Shown here piece after piece: positions 24,763 through 34,343 of a stretch of 64,000 nt of DNA. The position numbers and the translations under genes are program-made. The stretch's first letter is position 1, and each line of letters opens with the position of its first letter. The stretch is from Desulfurococcales archaeon (GTDB taxonomy: Archaea > Thermoproteota > Thermoprotei_A > Sulfolobales > WAQK01). The notes beneath the pieces are model-generated. The model did no database searches, was not told where the DNA came from, and saw only the letters and a program-made list of their open reading frames with translations. Where the stretch lies: the NCBI GenBank assembly GCA_027083135.1, contig JALWQH010000052.1, positions 43,591 to 107,590 on the forward strand. The letters are read 5' to 3'.

Positions 24763-25575
24763 ATGTTCTTCAATCCTCTTGATAGGAAGCCTATAGGTAG
24801 AAGCGGCGAGCATGTGTCTGCTATTGGTATAGGTACCTGGGGCATTAGGGATTATGGCAGGGCTGAGGACACGTTAGCAATGCTTCCCGAGTACGGCATA
24901 GATAATATAGATACTGCGGAGATGTATGGTGGGGGATTAGCTGAGAGGCTTGTGGGAAGAGTTCTAAGGAGAGTTGGCAGGGATAGGTTATTCATAACCA
25001 CTAAGATGCTGCCCTACCATCTCTCCTCAAGGGATGAAGTAATATCTGCTGCTAAAGCCTCGCTTAAAAGGCTTGGCGTAAGCCAGGTGGATCTATATCT
25101 AATACACTGGCCTAATAGGGAGATCCCTATTTCAACACAGGTTAGGAATTTTGAGGCGGTGTATGAGGAAGGTTACGCCAGGTATATTGGGGTCAGCAAC
25201 TTTGATGTCGGAGAGCTTGAGGAGGCTATGCATTCAACCAGGATAGCTGAGATAGTTGTTGACCAGGTTCGCTACAGTATTCTGAGACGGGATGTAGAGT
25301 GTTCTCTCCTCCCATACGCGGTGAGAGAGGGCATCACTCTGCAGGCATACACCCCCCTCGAGCATGGAGCCGTGGCTAGCCATGAGGCTGTGATCAAGGC
25401 TGCTAGAAGAGTTGGAAAAACACCTATACAGGTTGCATTAAACTACCTTATATCTAAGCCTAGGGTGATAGCCATACCTAAAACTGAGGATCCGGGGCAT
25501 CTAAGAGAGATTGCTGGCTCCATGGGTTGGCGGCTTCCAGCAGATCTGCTGGAAGCGCTCTCACATATTGTTTGA
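24763..25575 (+). CDS. Aldo/keto reductase
   Basis: 270 residues of the NADPH-dependent aldo/keto reductase TIM barrel. The catalytic tetrad is visible: Asp in NIDTAEMYGGG with the Tyr in the same motif, Lys in FITTKML and His in LYLIHWPN. The substrate is unknown; small aldehydes or sugars are usual. The 3' end overlaps the convergent S9 peptidase gene by 15 bases. Confidence 0.93.
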   Translation: MFFNPLDRKPIGRSGEHVSAIGIGTWGIRDYGRAEDTLAMLPEYGIDNIDTAEMYGGGLAERLVGRVLRRVGRDRLFITTKMLPYHLSSRDEVISAAKASLKRLGVSQVDLYLIHWPNREIPISTQVRNFEAVYEEGYARYIGVSNFDVGELEEAMHSTRIAEIVVDQVRYSILRRDVECSLLPYAVREGITLQAYTPLEHGAVASHEAVIKAARRVGKTPIQVALNYLISKPRVIAIPKTEDPGHLREIAGSMGWRLPADLLEALSHIV

Positions 25576-27528
25576 TGAGGCCTCTCCTAATAGATGCTTG
25601 TCGAACCATTCTTTTATCGCCTTAATCCTTGCCACTCTTCTCCTAGGCTTGCCGCTGCGGCTTAGATTATGGTTCTCCTCTGGGAACAACAGCATTTTAA
25701 CTTCAACTCCCTTCTCCTTTAGTGCTGTGTATAGTTGTAGTGCTTGGTCTAGCCAGCATCTATAGTCTTCTAGGCTGTGTATTATTAGGAGGGGCGTCTC
25801 AACACCATCAACATACCTCAAAGGACTCCTAAACCAATACTCCTCATGACTACGCCATGGCGGTAGACCTCTCCCAATCTGCTCCTTATTATAGTAGAAG
25901 CCTATGTCGGTTGTCCCATACTTGCTTGTCCAGTTGCTTATGGATCTCTGGGTGACTGCTGCTTTGAACCTGTTGGTGTGGCCTATGATCCAGTTCGTCA
26001 TAAAGCCCCCATAACTACCACCAGCAACCCCTGCCTTACCAGGATCAAGCCCTATGCCTACCATGGCATCATACACGTCCATGAGATCCTGATAATCCTT
26101 GTCTCCGTATCCTCCCCTAATATCAGCGAACTCCTCACTATAACCGTCGCTCCCCCTAGGGTTTGGTAGGATGAGGGTATAGCCTGCGCCGCTAAGCACG
26201 TGGTATTCATGCATGAAGCCGCATCCATGCATCATCTTAGGGCCTCCATGAATGTAAAGTACCCATGCTCCATTAGGCTTTACAGCTGGCTCCAGGATCC
26301 AGGCATCTATGCTGAGCCCATCCCTCGTTCTAACATCTATGCGTCTCTGCCTCCCCAAAACTCTGCGCTTAACCCAGGTCTCAGTGTGCCTGGTAAGCCT
26401 CTTAGCCTCGCCTCCTTCCAGCAGGTATAGTTCTTTAGGGGATGCTGGATCCATGTAGGTGTATGCTAGTACCCTCCTTCCAGCTGAAAACTCGTCCACT
26501 ACGCCGCAGTCTGGGGTGATCACAGGTTCCACTTCTCCCTCAGGGCTGGCTCTGTAGAGATGCGTTCTCCCCGCATCTGAGATTTGAAAGTATATCCACT
26601 TGTCCTCAGGCCATGCAATGTTTTTAGAGCAGGAGGGGCCTCGCACATCGCTTCCAGCAGTATTAAGAGCATTTCTCCTAAGCCTACATGTAACGCATTT
26701 AGCCTCACGGCCTCTAAGGTTGATCACATGTACCTTGTAGTGGGATGCGAAGCCTTTCCCAAAGCTCCTAGCAATAACCGCAAGCATGTCTCCCCGAGGG
26801 CTCCACTCTATTGATACAATGGAGTATCCTTCCAGCAGCCTCTCCTCGGAACCTGTTTCAAGGTCAAGCACCATGAGTCTCTGTAAGTGGGGCTTAAGCT
26901 CATCATAGGTTCTCGCATAGGCTATCTTACCTCCATTGGGGCTTACAGCGTAGGAGGATATGTCGAAGGATCCGTGAACCAGCTCCTCTATCCTGCCTGA
27001 AGGCACCTCAACCCTATAGAGACCTGTAAACCTGTCGAAGATGAATCCCTCCCCGTTAAACCATACGGGGAGCCTGGAGACCTCCAATACATCCCTGTCA
27101 CGATAATCCTTCCATCCCCCTCCTCCTAGGGGAGCTCTGCTTAAAGCATAGATAAACCTGCCTTCAGGATCCCATGAGAGGCTGCTTGCCCCATGCCTAA
27201 TTACTGCAAGCTTCCATGCCTCCCCTCCCTCCCTACGTATAAGCATAATCTCTGATCCCTTTCCATCATCAGGGCTTCTAAGAAATGCCAGCATAGTTCC
27301 ATTAGGATTCCAGGCTGGACACTTATCGCTGGTTCCTCCAGTTAAAGGCCAGGTCTCTCCACCGTGATCTACGAGCCATATGGATGACTCGTACCTATTC
27401 TTATCCAGGTTGATCCTTGTTAAAATGTAGGCTGTTAGCCTTTGATCAGGGCTTAGAACAGGGTTTGAAACTAGAGGCAGCTCGCCTAGATCCTCTGCTT
27501 TAACCGTGTTCTCAGCCAATATCCTCAC
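25561..27528 (-). CDS. S9 family peptidase (acylaminoacyl-peptidase/dipeptidyl peptidase type), copy 2
   Basis: 655 residues: an N-terminal beta-propeller (~1-400, with TolB-like repeats such as PAWNPNGTMLAFLR and IEWSPRGDMLAVIA) and a C-terminal alpha/beta hydrolase domain. The nucleophile is Ser in GVAGGSYGGFMTN, the acid Asp in HSLEDYRCW and the base His in EENHNLSR. No signal peptide, so it would cleave short peptides in the cytosol. It is the second gene of a tandem pair, overlapping the upstream paralogue by four bases. Confidence 0.92.
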   Translation of the reverse strand: MRILAENTVKAEDLGELPLVSNPVLSPDQRLTAYILTRINLDKNRYESSIWLVDHGGETWPLTGGTSDKCPAWNPNGTMLAFLRSPDDGKGSEIMLIRREGGEAWKLAVIRHGASSLSWDPEGRFIYALSRAPLGGGGWKDYRDRDVLEVSRLPVWFNGEGFIFDRFTGLYRVEVPSGRIEELVHGSFDISSYAVSPNGGKIAYARTYDELKPHLQRLMVLDLETGSEERLLEGYSIVSIEWSPRGDMLAVIARSFGKGFASHYKVHVINLRGREAKCVTCRLRRNALNTAGSDVRGPSCSKNIAWPEDKWIYFQISDAGRTHLYRASPEGEVEPVITPDCGVVDEFSAGRRVLAYTYMDPASPKELYLLEGGEAKRLTRHTETWVKRRVLGRQRRIDVRTRDGLSIDAWILEPAVKPNGAWVLYIHGGPKMMHGCGFMHEYHVLSGAGYTLILPNPRGSDGYSEEFADIRGGYGDKDYQDLMDVYDAMVGIGLDPGKAGVAGGSYGGFMTNWIIGHTNRFKAAVTQRSISNWTSKYGTTDIGFYYNKEQIGRGLPPWRSHEEYWFRSPLRYVDGVETPLLIIHSLEDYRCWLDQALQLYTALKEKGVEVKMLLFPEENHNLSRSGKPRRRVARIKAIKEWFDKHLLGEASSNNM

Positions 27529-29408
27529 CTTTCCTCGTGGTGCTCGAGCCCCAGCTTCTCACGGAGCCAGCGGATCTTATACTCGTATCTTTTCCTACGG
27601 TGCCTGGGTTCAGCAAGCCTGCTGTGCCCGTGGCTTCCCTTAGTGAATACTAGTAGTGTTGTATCCTTCCCCCTCATGGCCAGTGAGACATGCATTGAAA
27701 GGGCCTGGTCTATGAAGCACCTATAATCCTCCAAGCTATGTATGAAGAGTATGGGTGTCTCCACATCATCGACGTGGAATGCAGGGCTCTTCTCCAAATA
27801 GCCTCTTAGATTATCATGGGGAGTACCGCCTATTTGGTCAGGATCAAACCAGTAGCCTATATCACTTGCCCAGTAATCAGCAATCCAGTCTCCTATGCCG
27901 TTCTCGCTCACCGCTGCCTTAAACCTCTTGGTCTTGGTCACCATGACATTCGTCATGTATCCGCCATAACTTATCCCTGTTACAGCCATCCTATCCTCAT
28001 CGATCCAGCCTTCATAATTCTCTAGGACTTTATCTAAGAAGGCCATGAGCTGTGCGTAGTCTTTGTCTCCGTATCCTCCCCTAATATCAGCGAACTCCTC
28101 ACTATAACCTGTGCTTCCACGGGGATTCGCGTAGGCGACTGCAAAGCCTTGTGAAACCATTAGTTGCATCTCGGGGTGGAAGAAGTAGCCGTACATTCCT
28201 TTAGGCCCGCCATGCACGTAGAGTATGAGGGGGTGCTTCCCATTCTTCTCGGGCAGCATAATCCACCCATCCACCCTATCTCCACCATGCTCTACTACTA
28301 GATGCTGGGGCTCGATCAGCCGCCTCTCCTTTACAATCCATTCATTAAACCTCGTCACGCCTACGCGTCTTCCATCAGCATGCAAGTATACTTCAGGAGG
28401 CCTTGTAGGAGATGATGCTATGAAGCCTGTCACCCCGGAGTTGCTGTGGGCTTCATGCACATATTCCCCGTGCTTAGTGATAGGTTCCACAGCGTCATCG
28501 GACACTGAGGCCAGCAGGCTTGAACCAGCATCCTCGTAGACTATTAGAGGCTTATGATCAAGGCTTCCAGCAATACTCCTAACATTTCTGTCCAGCATCC
28601 TGCATGTAAGGCATACAGGCTTCTCATCAAGCATCCATAACTTGTGATGTGAGGATATGCCTATCTCGCCCCTATGCATGAGGGCATGCAGCCTGCCCTC
28701 CAGGCATCTTAACATTGATATAGAGTAGCCTTTAAGCACCTCTTCTTCAGAGCCGTCCGTCACATTGATCTTCACAAGCCTATGCCTCGTAGGATCACGC
28801 CAGTCAATCGGCTCAGCGTAGAACACTGTTTCCCTGCATGCTTCGGCAGCCACTATTATGTTGGGGGAGGAGGCTAGGAGCCTTGTCCTCCCCGACCAAA
28901 CGTCTAGGAGCCTTACCTCGTAGCTAAGACCTGCTATAAGCCCCTCCCTGTCGAACCATAATGGAAGCCTATCAGTAGCCACGTAGTCGCCATCCTCATC
29001 GTAGAAGCCCTTCCTTGGGGCAGGGGCAACTATAAGCAGCGACCCCTCACTAAACCATTCCAAATGCTTGACACCATGCTTAAACCATGCCAGCCTCCTA
29101 GGCTCCCCTACACCGCTCCACAGGAAGACTCCTACACCCTTCTCCTCCTCTCTTACCCCCCGCCTACTAGTGAAGGCAAGCATATTCCCGCTTGGACTCC
29201 ATCTAGGCTTCGAGTCTCCCTTACCTGTCAGGAAGGCTTTAGCCCCGTCTTTACGGATAATGTGCACCTCAGTGTAGTTCTCGTTTTTGGCGAGATCGCT
29301 TCTAGAAGCTATGAATACCAGATCCCCCTTAGCTGAAACCCTTACATCTGACGGTATTATGAGGCTTAAAATATCCTCAACCGATAAGCCTGGCTTCATA
29401 CCTGTCAT
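27525..29408 (-). CDS. S9 family peptidase, tandem paralogue (copy 1)
   Basis: 627 residues with the same propeller plus hydrolase layout as its neighbour. Ser lies in AVTGISYGGYMTN, Asp in HSLEDYRCFIDQ and His in GSHGHSR. It is translated first and is coupled to the next gene. The two proteins are well diverged overall, yet 47 bases are identical (26099-26145 and 28063-28109) across the segment coding YSEEFADIRGGYGDKD. The two may differ in peptide preference. Confidence 0.92.
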   Translation of the reverse strand: MTGMKPGLSVEDILSLIIPSDVRVSAKGDLVFIASRSDLAKNENYTEVHIIRKDGAKAFLTGKGDSKPRWSPSGNMLAFTSRRGVREEEKGVGVFLWSGVGEPRRLAWFKHGVKHLEWFSEGSLLIVAPAPRKGFYDEDGDYVATDRLPLWFDREGLIAGLSYEVRLLDVWSGRTRLLASSPNIIVAAEACRETVFYAEPIDWRDPTRHRLVKINVTDGSEEEVLKGYSISMLRCLEGRLHALMHRGEIGISSHHKLWMLDEKPVCLTCRMLDRNVRSIAGSLDHKPLIVYEDAGSSLLASVSDDAVEPITKHGEYVHEAHSNSGVTGFIASSPTRPPEVYLHADGRRVGVTRFNEWIVKERRLIEPQHLVVEHGGDRVDGWIMLPEKNGKHPLILYVHGGPKGMYGYFFHPEMQLMVSQGFAVAYANPRGSTGYSEEFADIRGGYGDKDYAQLMAFLDKVLENYEGWIDEDRMAVTGISYGGYMTNVMVTKTKRFKAAVSENGIGDWIADYWASDIGYWFDPDQIGGTPHDNLRGYLEKSPAFHVDDVETPILFIHSLEDYRCFIDQALSMHVSLAMRGKDTTLLVFTKGSHGHSRLAEPRHRRKRYEYKIRWLREKLGLEHHEER

Positions 29409-29521
29409 CGCGTCCTAAGTCTCCGCAACCTGTATAAATATATGTGGGGAAATATTGTGAGCACAGTGCCTGCTAAGAGGAGCCTACACACGGGTTTAGA
29501 TTTAATGAAGCACCATGTTAC

Positions 29522-29800
29522 ATGAGCATGGGGGGAGAGGTGAAGATAAGGTTCTACGGGATGCTTAGAGATTATGCAGGGGTTTCTGAGCTGAGCCTTA
29601 GGCTTAACGGGGAAATAAGTGGTGATGAGCTTCTGAGAATGCTTGTCGAGAGGCTTCCAGGATTACGCGAGGTCTTGGATTCTGCTGGAATGGAGAGGCT
29701 TGGCATAGTGATCCTGGTTGGCAATAAACCCTATGATAATAGGAGGCTTATAGGCGATGAGGCGGTGGTTGATATACTGCCTCCTGCGTCGGGTGGATAG
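29522..29800 (+). CDS. moaD: Molybdopterin synthase sulfur carrier subunit MoaD
   Basis: 92 residues with a beta-grasp pattern and the C-terminal ILPPASGG, whose last Gly is thiocarboxylated to carry sulfur for molybdopterin. It is directly followed by moaE, which fixes its role. The listed ATG is consistent with a leaderless start after the TATA candidate TTTAGATTTAATG; GTG at 29540 after GGGGGAGAG is an alternative that gives the more usual short N terminus. Confidence 0.92.
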   Translation: MSMGGEVKIRFYGMLRDYAGVSELSLRLNGEISGDELLRMLVERLPGLREVLDSAGMERLGIVILVGNKPYDNRRLIGDEAVVDILPPASGG

Positions 29801-29802
29801 CT

Positions 29803-30264
29803 ATGGGAGTAGTGGTCAGGCTCACCGAGGATAAGGTTGATCTAGGTAGGCTTGCAGGGGAGTTAGCGTCAACCACCTCTATGAAGGGGGCAGGTGCCTT
29901 AGTAGTATTCATGGGTTTCGTTAAAGGAGTGGTTGGGGGAGCAAGGGTAAAGGAACTAGTCTATGAGGCCCATATCCAGTACGCGTTGGATAAGCTGAGG
30001 GAGATTGGAATAAATGCTGAGGAGAAATACAAGCTGCATGAGGTCGTTATCATCCACAGGGTCGGCAGGATCCAGCCAGGCGAGCCTACAGTATATATCC
30101 TAGTAGCCGCTGAGAGTAGAAGAGAGGCCTTCAAGGCGGCTGAAGAGATCCTTGAGAGAGTTAAGCATGAAGCCCCCATATATAAGCTTGAGCGAAGGGA
30201 GGATGGTGAATACTGGGTTATGGGTGATGGGAGAAGGATTAGGAGGCCTAGAAAACAGGCATAA
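29803..30264 (+). CDS. moaE: Molybdopterin synthase catalytic subunit MoaE
   Basis: 153 residues. The enzyme inserts two sulfurs into precursor Z to make molybdopterin. Typical motifs are GALVVFMGFVKG near residue 35, YEAHIQYALDKL, HRVGRIQPGEP and the C-terminal active-site loop KHEAPIYKLERREDG with the catalytic lysines. It begins two bases after the moaD stop. With two moeA genes at 56-59 kb it provides molybdenum or tungsten cofactor, needed for the tungsten oxidoreductases typical of such organisms (none lies in this window). Confidence 0.94.
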   Translation: MGVVVRLTEDKVDLGRLAGELASTTSMKGAGALVVFMGFVKGVVGGARVKELVYEAHIQYALDKLREIGINAEEKYKLHEVVIIHRVGRIQPGEPTVYILVAAESRREAFKAAEEILERVKHEAPIYKLERREDGEYWVMGDGRRIRRPRKQA

Positions 30265-30329
30265 AGGAGAGCATTAGTATCCGCCCCCACTTCGACACGC
30301 TATTATAATTCCAGGGAGATTACAGGGTA

Positions 30330-31316
30330 GTGGAGAAGCAGGCCTTGAGGCTGAGTAATAGTGAAATAGTTGGAGAAATAATTGAGGCTGAGCATCGGAT
30401 AAGAAAATATATTCGTGAAACACCTGTGGAGTACTCCCCACACCTCAGCAGCATTACGGGGGTGGAGGTTTACTTAAAGCTTGAGAACATGCAGGTTACA
30501 GGCTCCTTTAAGATTAGAGGAGTATTAAACAAGCTTCTCTCCCTCAGCCATGAAGAAAGGCGGAGAGGAGTGGTGACAGCATCTACCGGGAATCATGGAG
30601 CAGCATTAGCCTATGCTGCAAGGATCCTGGGTATAAGGGGAGTAGTGGTTCTTCCGAAAACCGTGCCCGAGGACAAGGTACGCGACATTGAGGCTTACGG
30701 CGCTGAAATAATAGTTCATGGAACTGATAGCCTTGAGGCAGAGCTATATGCTAGGAGACATGCTGATAGGCATGGAATGACATATGTATCTCCCTATAAT
30801 GACATTCATATTATTGCAGGTCAGGGGACAATAGCTTTAGAGCTGCTTAGGCGGCTTGGAAGCATTGACGCGGTACTTGTGCCTGTAGGAGGCGGAGGAC
30901 TCATCTCAGGTATTGCAGGCTATCTTAAAGGGAAAGGGTTAAGAGTGGATATTTATGGATGCCAGCCCTCCAGCTCTGCTGTAATGTATGAGAGCCTACG
31001 GGCTGGGAGAGTAGTGCAAATACCCTATAAGCCAACGCTTGCCGACGGGGTTGCAGGAGGAGTTGAGCCGGGCTCCATAACATTAGAGCTGTGTAGAAGA
31101 TATGTCGATGGATTCTACCTGGTAGAAGAGGGGGAGATAGCTGATGCTATCAAACTCATGGTTGAATACCACCACATGCTGGTTGAGGGGGCAGCAGCTC
31201 TACCCATAGCAGGCCTCATCAAGTCAGGAGACACGTTCAAAGGAAGAAGAGTGGTTTTAATCGTAACTGGGAGGAGAATAGGCTTGAAGACTCTGCAACA
31301 TATAATGTGTTCCTAG
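30330..31316 (+). CDS. Threonine/serine dehydratase, PLP-dependent
   Basis: 328 residues of the fold II PLP family. The PLP lysine is in TGSFKIRGVLN, the substrate loop is TASTGNHGAALA, and the phosphate-binding Gly loop is VPVGGGGLISG. It has no C-terminal ACT regulatory domain, so it is a catabolic-type deaminase (or a racemase of the same family) producing 2-oxobutanoate or pyruvate. It follows moaE in the same direction after 65 bases and likely has its own promoter. Confidence 0.9.
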   Translation: MEKQALRLSNSEIVGEIIEAEHRIRKYIRETPVEYSPHLSSITGVEVYLKLENMQVTGSFKIRGVLNKLLSLSHEERRRGVVTASTGNHGAALAYAARILGIRGVVVLPKTVPEDKVRDIEAYGAEIIVHGTDSLEAELYARRHADRHGMTYVSPYNDIHIIAGQGTIALELLRRLGSIDAVLVPVGGGGLISGIAGYLKGKGLRVDIYGCQPSSSAVMYESLRAGRVVQIPYKPTLADGVAGGVEPGSITLELCRRYVDGFYLVEEGEIADAIKLMVEYHHMLVEGAAALPIAGLIKSGDTFKGRRVVLIVTGRRIGLKTLQHIMCS

Positions 31317-31324
31317 CCTACCGT

Positions 31325-31714
31325 TCATACCCGTTTATCCCTGCAGCCTCTATCCCCGAACTCCTCCTTCTCCCTCCAGCCCTCATCTGTTCTCAGCCTC
31401 CCCTCAAGGAAGGCCTGAAGAACATCCCCCACTCTTCCATGTACTCCCTGCACAACCTTTATTCCAAGCTCCTCAAAATACTCTAATGCTCTTCTCCCAA
31501 CACCGTAGGCTAGCACTACGTCCCCCCCATGCTCCTTAATGAATTCTGGCAGCGCTCCGGGCCAATGCTCCCTATAGGGTGCAGGGACAACCTCAACGTT
31601 CATCACCTTTCCTTCAGCCACATCTATGAAAGTATAGTAAGGTGTATGTCCGAAATGCCTGCTCACATAGCTGTCCAGACCCCTGTCATCAGTGCTGGGG
31701 ACAGCTATCCTCAT
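31325..31714 (-). CDS. Dinitrogenase iron-molybdenum cofactor family protein (NifX/NifB C-terminal-like)
   Basis: About 129 residues with the ribonuclease H-like fold of the NifX/NafY family: MRIAVPSTDDRGLDSYVSRHFGHTPYYTFID at the start and GGDVVLAYGVGRRALEYFEELGIKVVQG in the middle. These small proteins bind metal clusters; in organisms without nitrogenase their role is unclear. ATG 31714 gives the canonical N terminus, six codons after the listed start. A charged tail follows the fold. Confidence 0.87.
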   Translation of the reverse strand: MRIAVPSTDDRGLDSYVSRHFGHTPYYTFIDVAEGKVMNVEVVPAPYREHWPGALPEFIKEHGGDVVLAYGVGRRALEYFEELGIKVVQGVHGRVGDVLQAFLEGRLRTDEGWREKEEFGDRGCRDKRV

Positions 31715-31845
31715 ATCAGCCCACCAACCCACATATCAGGCTACAGGGATTTATAGCGTTCCTTTCAGGCTGGCACCAATCTCCATATCAGGAGCCTCGG
31801 AATACTAAATAACCATAGCCCGGATACTGATGCTGGTAGAATTCC

Positions 31846-32445
31846 ATGGCCAGCCATGCTGGCAGAGCCAGAGGGATTAAGGAAGAGGTGTATAAGGCTA
31901 GAAGAAAATATCTCTCCGCTTTCAACACGGCATTGATAATCATCCTAGCCGTCCTGCCCTGGATCTATTATTCGAGGCTTCCTGAAATAGTGCCAACACA
32001 CTGGAACTGGGAGGGACAGGTTACAAGTACTGGTTCAAGCTTCAACACCATGCTTTTATTATCACTGGTCATGCCTCTCGCCAATATAATCATAGAGGCA
32101 ATATACTTGGCGCGCTGGAGGATTCTCAGAGGTTACCCCTACCTGATAAACCTGCCTGCGATAACGGTGCTGCTGGGCAGTGAGAGGATAAGTCCCCATG
32201 ATAAGAGGAGGATTATTGAGGATGTCTTCACAGTTATGCTTATGGTCGGAGTACTCGTGGGGATTTATCTCCTAGTCTTAGAGATAGGCATTCTGGAATC
32301 CATGAGGACAGGGGTAGAGCCTTCATGGATGCTTCCCTACACCATAATTGGAGCAGTAGCTATAATTATACCCCCCCTAATGATGTATAGGAGAATATAC
32401 AGGGAGGAAATCCTACCTCTACTCGGAGAGAGGAAAGGACTATGA
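31846..32445 (+). CDS. DUF1648 membrane protein
   Basis: 199 residues with four predicted membrane helices. The family signature LPEIVPTHWNWEGQVTSTGS, in the loop after the first helix, identifies DUF1648. Function is unknown; relatives include the N terminus of bacterial SdpI-type immunity proteins. It lies alone between the NifX-like gene and the tRNA-binding protein. Confidence 0.8.
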   Translation: MASHAGRARGIKEEVYKARRKYLSAFNTALIIILAVLPWIYYSRLPEIVPTHWNWEGQVTSTGSSFNTMLLLSLVMPLANIIIEAIYLARWRILRGYPYLINLPAITVLLGSERISPHDKRRIIEDVFTVMLMVGVLVGIYLLVLEIGILESMRTGVEPSWMLPYTIIGAVAIIIPPLMMYRRIYREEILPLLGERKGL

Positions 32446-32524
32446 GCCTCAGCAGGATGATCCTCAGAGCCCCCGGCATCAGCTTATTATTTGAAACCTA
32501 ATTAATAAGTGTCGGGAGATCCAC

Positions 32525-32854
32525 GTGGAGCTGTACGATGTGGAGGATTTCTGGAAGTTTAAGCTCAGAGTAGGCAGAGTTGTGAATGCTGAGAAGCTTA
32601 GGAGGACGAGGAAGCTGCTTAAACTAGAGGTGGATTTTGGAGACGAGAGGAGGACAATAATAACAGGCATAGCTGACCAATACTCCCCCGAAGATCTTCA
32701 GGAGAGAAAGTTCATATTCCTCCTAAACATTAAGCCCAGGAAGTTTTCAGGTGTTGAGAGCAGGGGGATGCTCCTAGTAGCAGAATCGGAGGAAGGTGAG
32801 GTTTACCTCATCCCCGTGCCTGATGATATACCTACAGGGATCAAAGTATGGTGA
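32525..32854 (+). CDS. Stand-alone tRNA-binding (EMAP/MetG C-terminal) domain protein
   Basis: 109 residues forming a complete OB-fold: FWKFKLRVGRVVNAEKLRRTRKLLKLEVDFG, IITGIADQYSPEDL, and NIKPRKFSGVESRGMLLVAE. It is the free-standing version of the C-terminal dimer/tRNA-binding domain of methionyl-tRNA synthetase, found as a separate gene in many archaea. GTG start; no methionyl-tRNA synthetase gene lies in the window. Confidence 0.9.
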   Translation: MELYDVEDFWKFKLRVGRVVNAEKLRRTRKLLKLEVDFGDERRTIITGIADQYSPEDLQERKFIFLLNIKPRKFSGVESRGMLLVAESEEGEVYLIPVPDDIPTGIKVW

Positions 32855-32898
32855 CCTTTTACCTGAGACCGCTGTTGACTCTGCTGATCACTATGAAT

Positions 32899-34329
32899 TT
32901 AATCCTCCTCATTTTTCCTGCTTTTCTCTCCAAACATCTTGGATTTAACGTATCCTTTGAGAGCCCTGTAGGCGATGTCCCATATGGTCTTGAGCCTGCC
33001 CTTCCTTATCTGGCTTAAAATGAATCTAGGCCTTAGGTAAAAGCTCCGATACGCCCAACTTATGATCTTGAAGAGATCCTCTCTTCTAAAATGGAATCCC
33101 CTCATAACAGGATAGATTGTAGTATAGTAGTCCCAGTCCGTTATTTCTATGAGGTTGTGCTCCTTAGCCATGTAATATAGGGGTGTTCCAGGATATGGTG
33201 TTGCAACGGTGAATTGAGCATAGTCTACTCCAAGCCTCTCAGCGAATTTCACAGTGTTCTTCATGTCGTCTATGGTCTGCCAGGGGAAGCCTAGTATAAA
33301 GCTTCCAGCACTCTCTATGCCTGACTCCCTGGTCCATTTAACAGCGTTGATCACCTGTTTCATTGTTATGCGTTTCCCTATTTTCTCTATATCTTCATCC
33401 TTGTATGACTCTACTCCATAGTATATTGTAGTGCATCCAGCCTCCTTTAACCGTTTAAGCATCTCCGGGGTAACGCTGCTCACCCTTGAGCCACAGGTGA
33501 ACGTTATGTCTAGGCCACGCCTCTTAATCTCATCTGTCAGGTCGAACACCCATTTCCTTATCAATGTGAGCTCATCGTCGGAGAATACGACTATGTTTGT
33601 CTTATACTTCTCCACTGCTTTCTCTATTTCATCCACGACTTTCTCCACGCTTCTAATCCTATACCTTCTCCCCCAGAAGTAGCTGGTGGTGCAGTATATG
33701 CATCCATAGGGGCATCCCCTACTAGCCATCACGTGTATTATCTTTATAGGCTTGTCGAACAGCGTGTACTTGTCCATGGGTAATAGGTGCCTGGCAGGCT
33801 CTGGAAGCTCGTCTATGTTCCTTATCAATGGCCGTGGAGGAGTTGCCTTCAGCCTCCCCTCCTTATCCCTGTAGACTAGGCCTTTAACCTGCTTAGGCTC
33901 CTCGCCCATACCTCTGGCTTCAAGATGCTCCACTAGTTCCAGCATAGTGTATTCTCCTTCACCCACTGCAACATAATCTGCACCGTTTTTCAAGGCCTCC
34001 TCATACATGAATGAGACATGCGGGCCTCCCATAACTACAGGTATATCGCTGTCAGCCTCTTTAACCCTCCTTGCAACAGCGTATCCTCCCTTAACGGTAG
34101 GTGTGACAGCTGAGATCCCCACAACATCAGGGTTTTCTGCGAGAACCGCTTTAGCCGCATCCTTCACGCTCATTTCAAGCGATGCTGCATCAATTATGCT
34201 GACCTTGTGTCCAGCCTGCTCCAATACTGCGGCAATGTAGGCCAAGCCTAGAGGAGGGGCTCTAACCCCTATACTCTGATATATCTCCAGCTTCCTCAGG
34301 CCAGGGGAGTATAGGAGCGCTACCTTCAC
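32899..34329 (-). CDS. B12-binding radical SAM protein
   Basis: 476 residues: an N-terminal cobalamin-binding Rossmann domain (GLAYIAAVLEQAGHKVSIIDA, VGISAVTPTVKGGYAVARRVKEADSDIPVVMGGPH), then a radical SAM domain with CPYGCIYC, i.e. CxxxCxxC, and a C-terminal basic tail. Class B enzymes of this type methylate or form C-C bonds at unactivated carbons. The overall architecture and the SRGCPYGCIYCTTSYFWGRRYR segment resemble archaeal GDGT ring synthases, so a role in membrane-lipid cyclisation is possible but unproven. It is the second gene of a pair with another radical SAM enzyme. Confidence 0.85.
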   Translation of the reverse strand: MKVALLYSPGLRKLEIYQSIGVRAPPLGLAYIAAVLEQAGHKVSIIDAASLEMSVKDAAKAVLAENPDVVGISAVTPTVKGGYAVARRVKEADSDIPVVMGGPHVSFMYEEALKNGADYVAVGEGEYTMLELVEHLEARGMGEEPKQVKGLVYRDKEGRLKATPPRPLIRNIDELPEPARHLLPMDKYTLFDKPIKIIHVMASRGCPYGCIYCTTSYFWGRRYRIRSVEKVVDEIEKAVEKYKTNIVVFSDDELTLIRKWVFDLTDEIKRRGLDITFTCGSRVSSVTPEMLKRLKEAGCTTIYYGVESYKDEDIEKIGKRITMKQVINAVKWTRESGIESAGSFILGFPWQTIDDMKNTVKFAERLGVDYAQFTVATPYPGTPLYYMAKEHNLIEITDWDYYTTIYPVMRGFHFRREDLFKIISWAYRSFYLRPRFILSQIRKGRLKTIWDIAYRALKGYVKSKMFGEKSRKNEED

Positions 34330-34343
34330 CTTTAACTGCCCCT

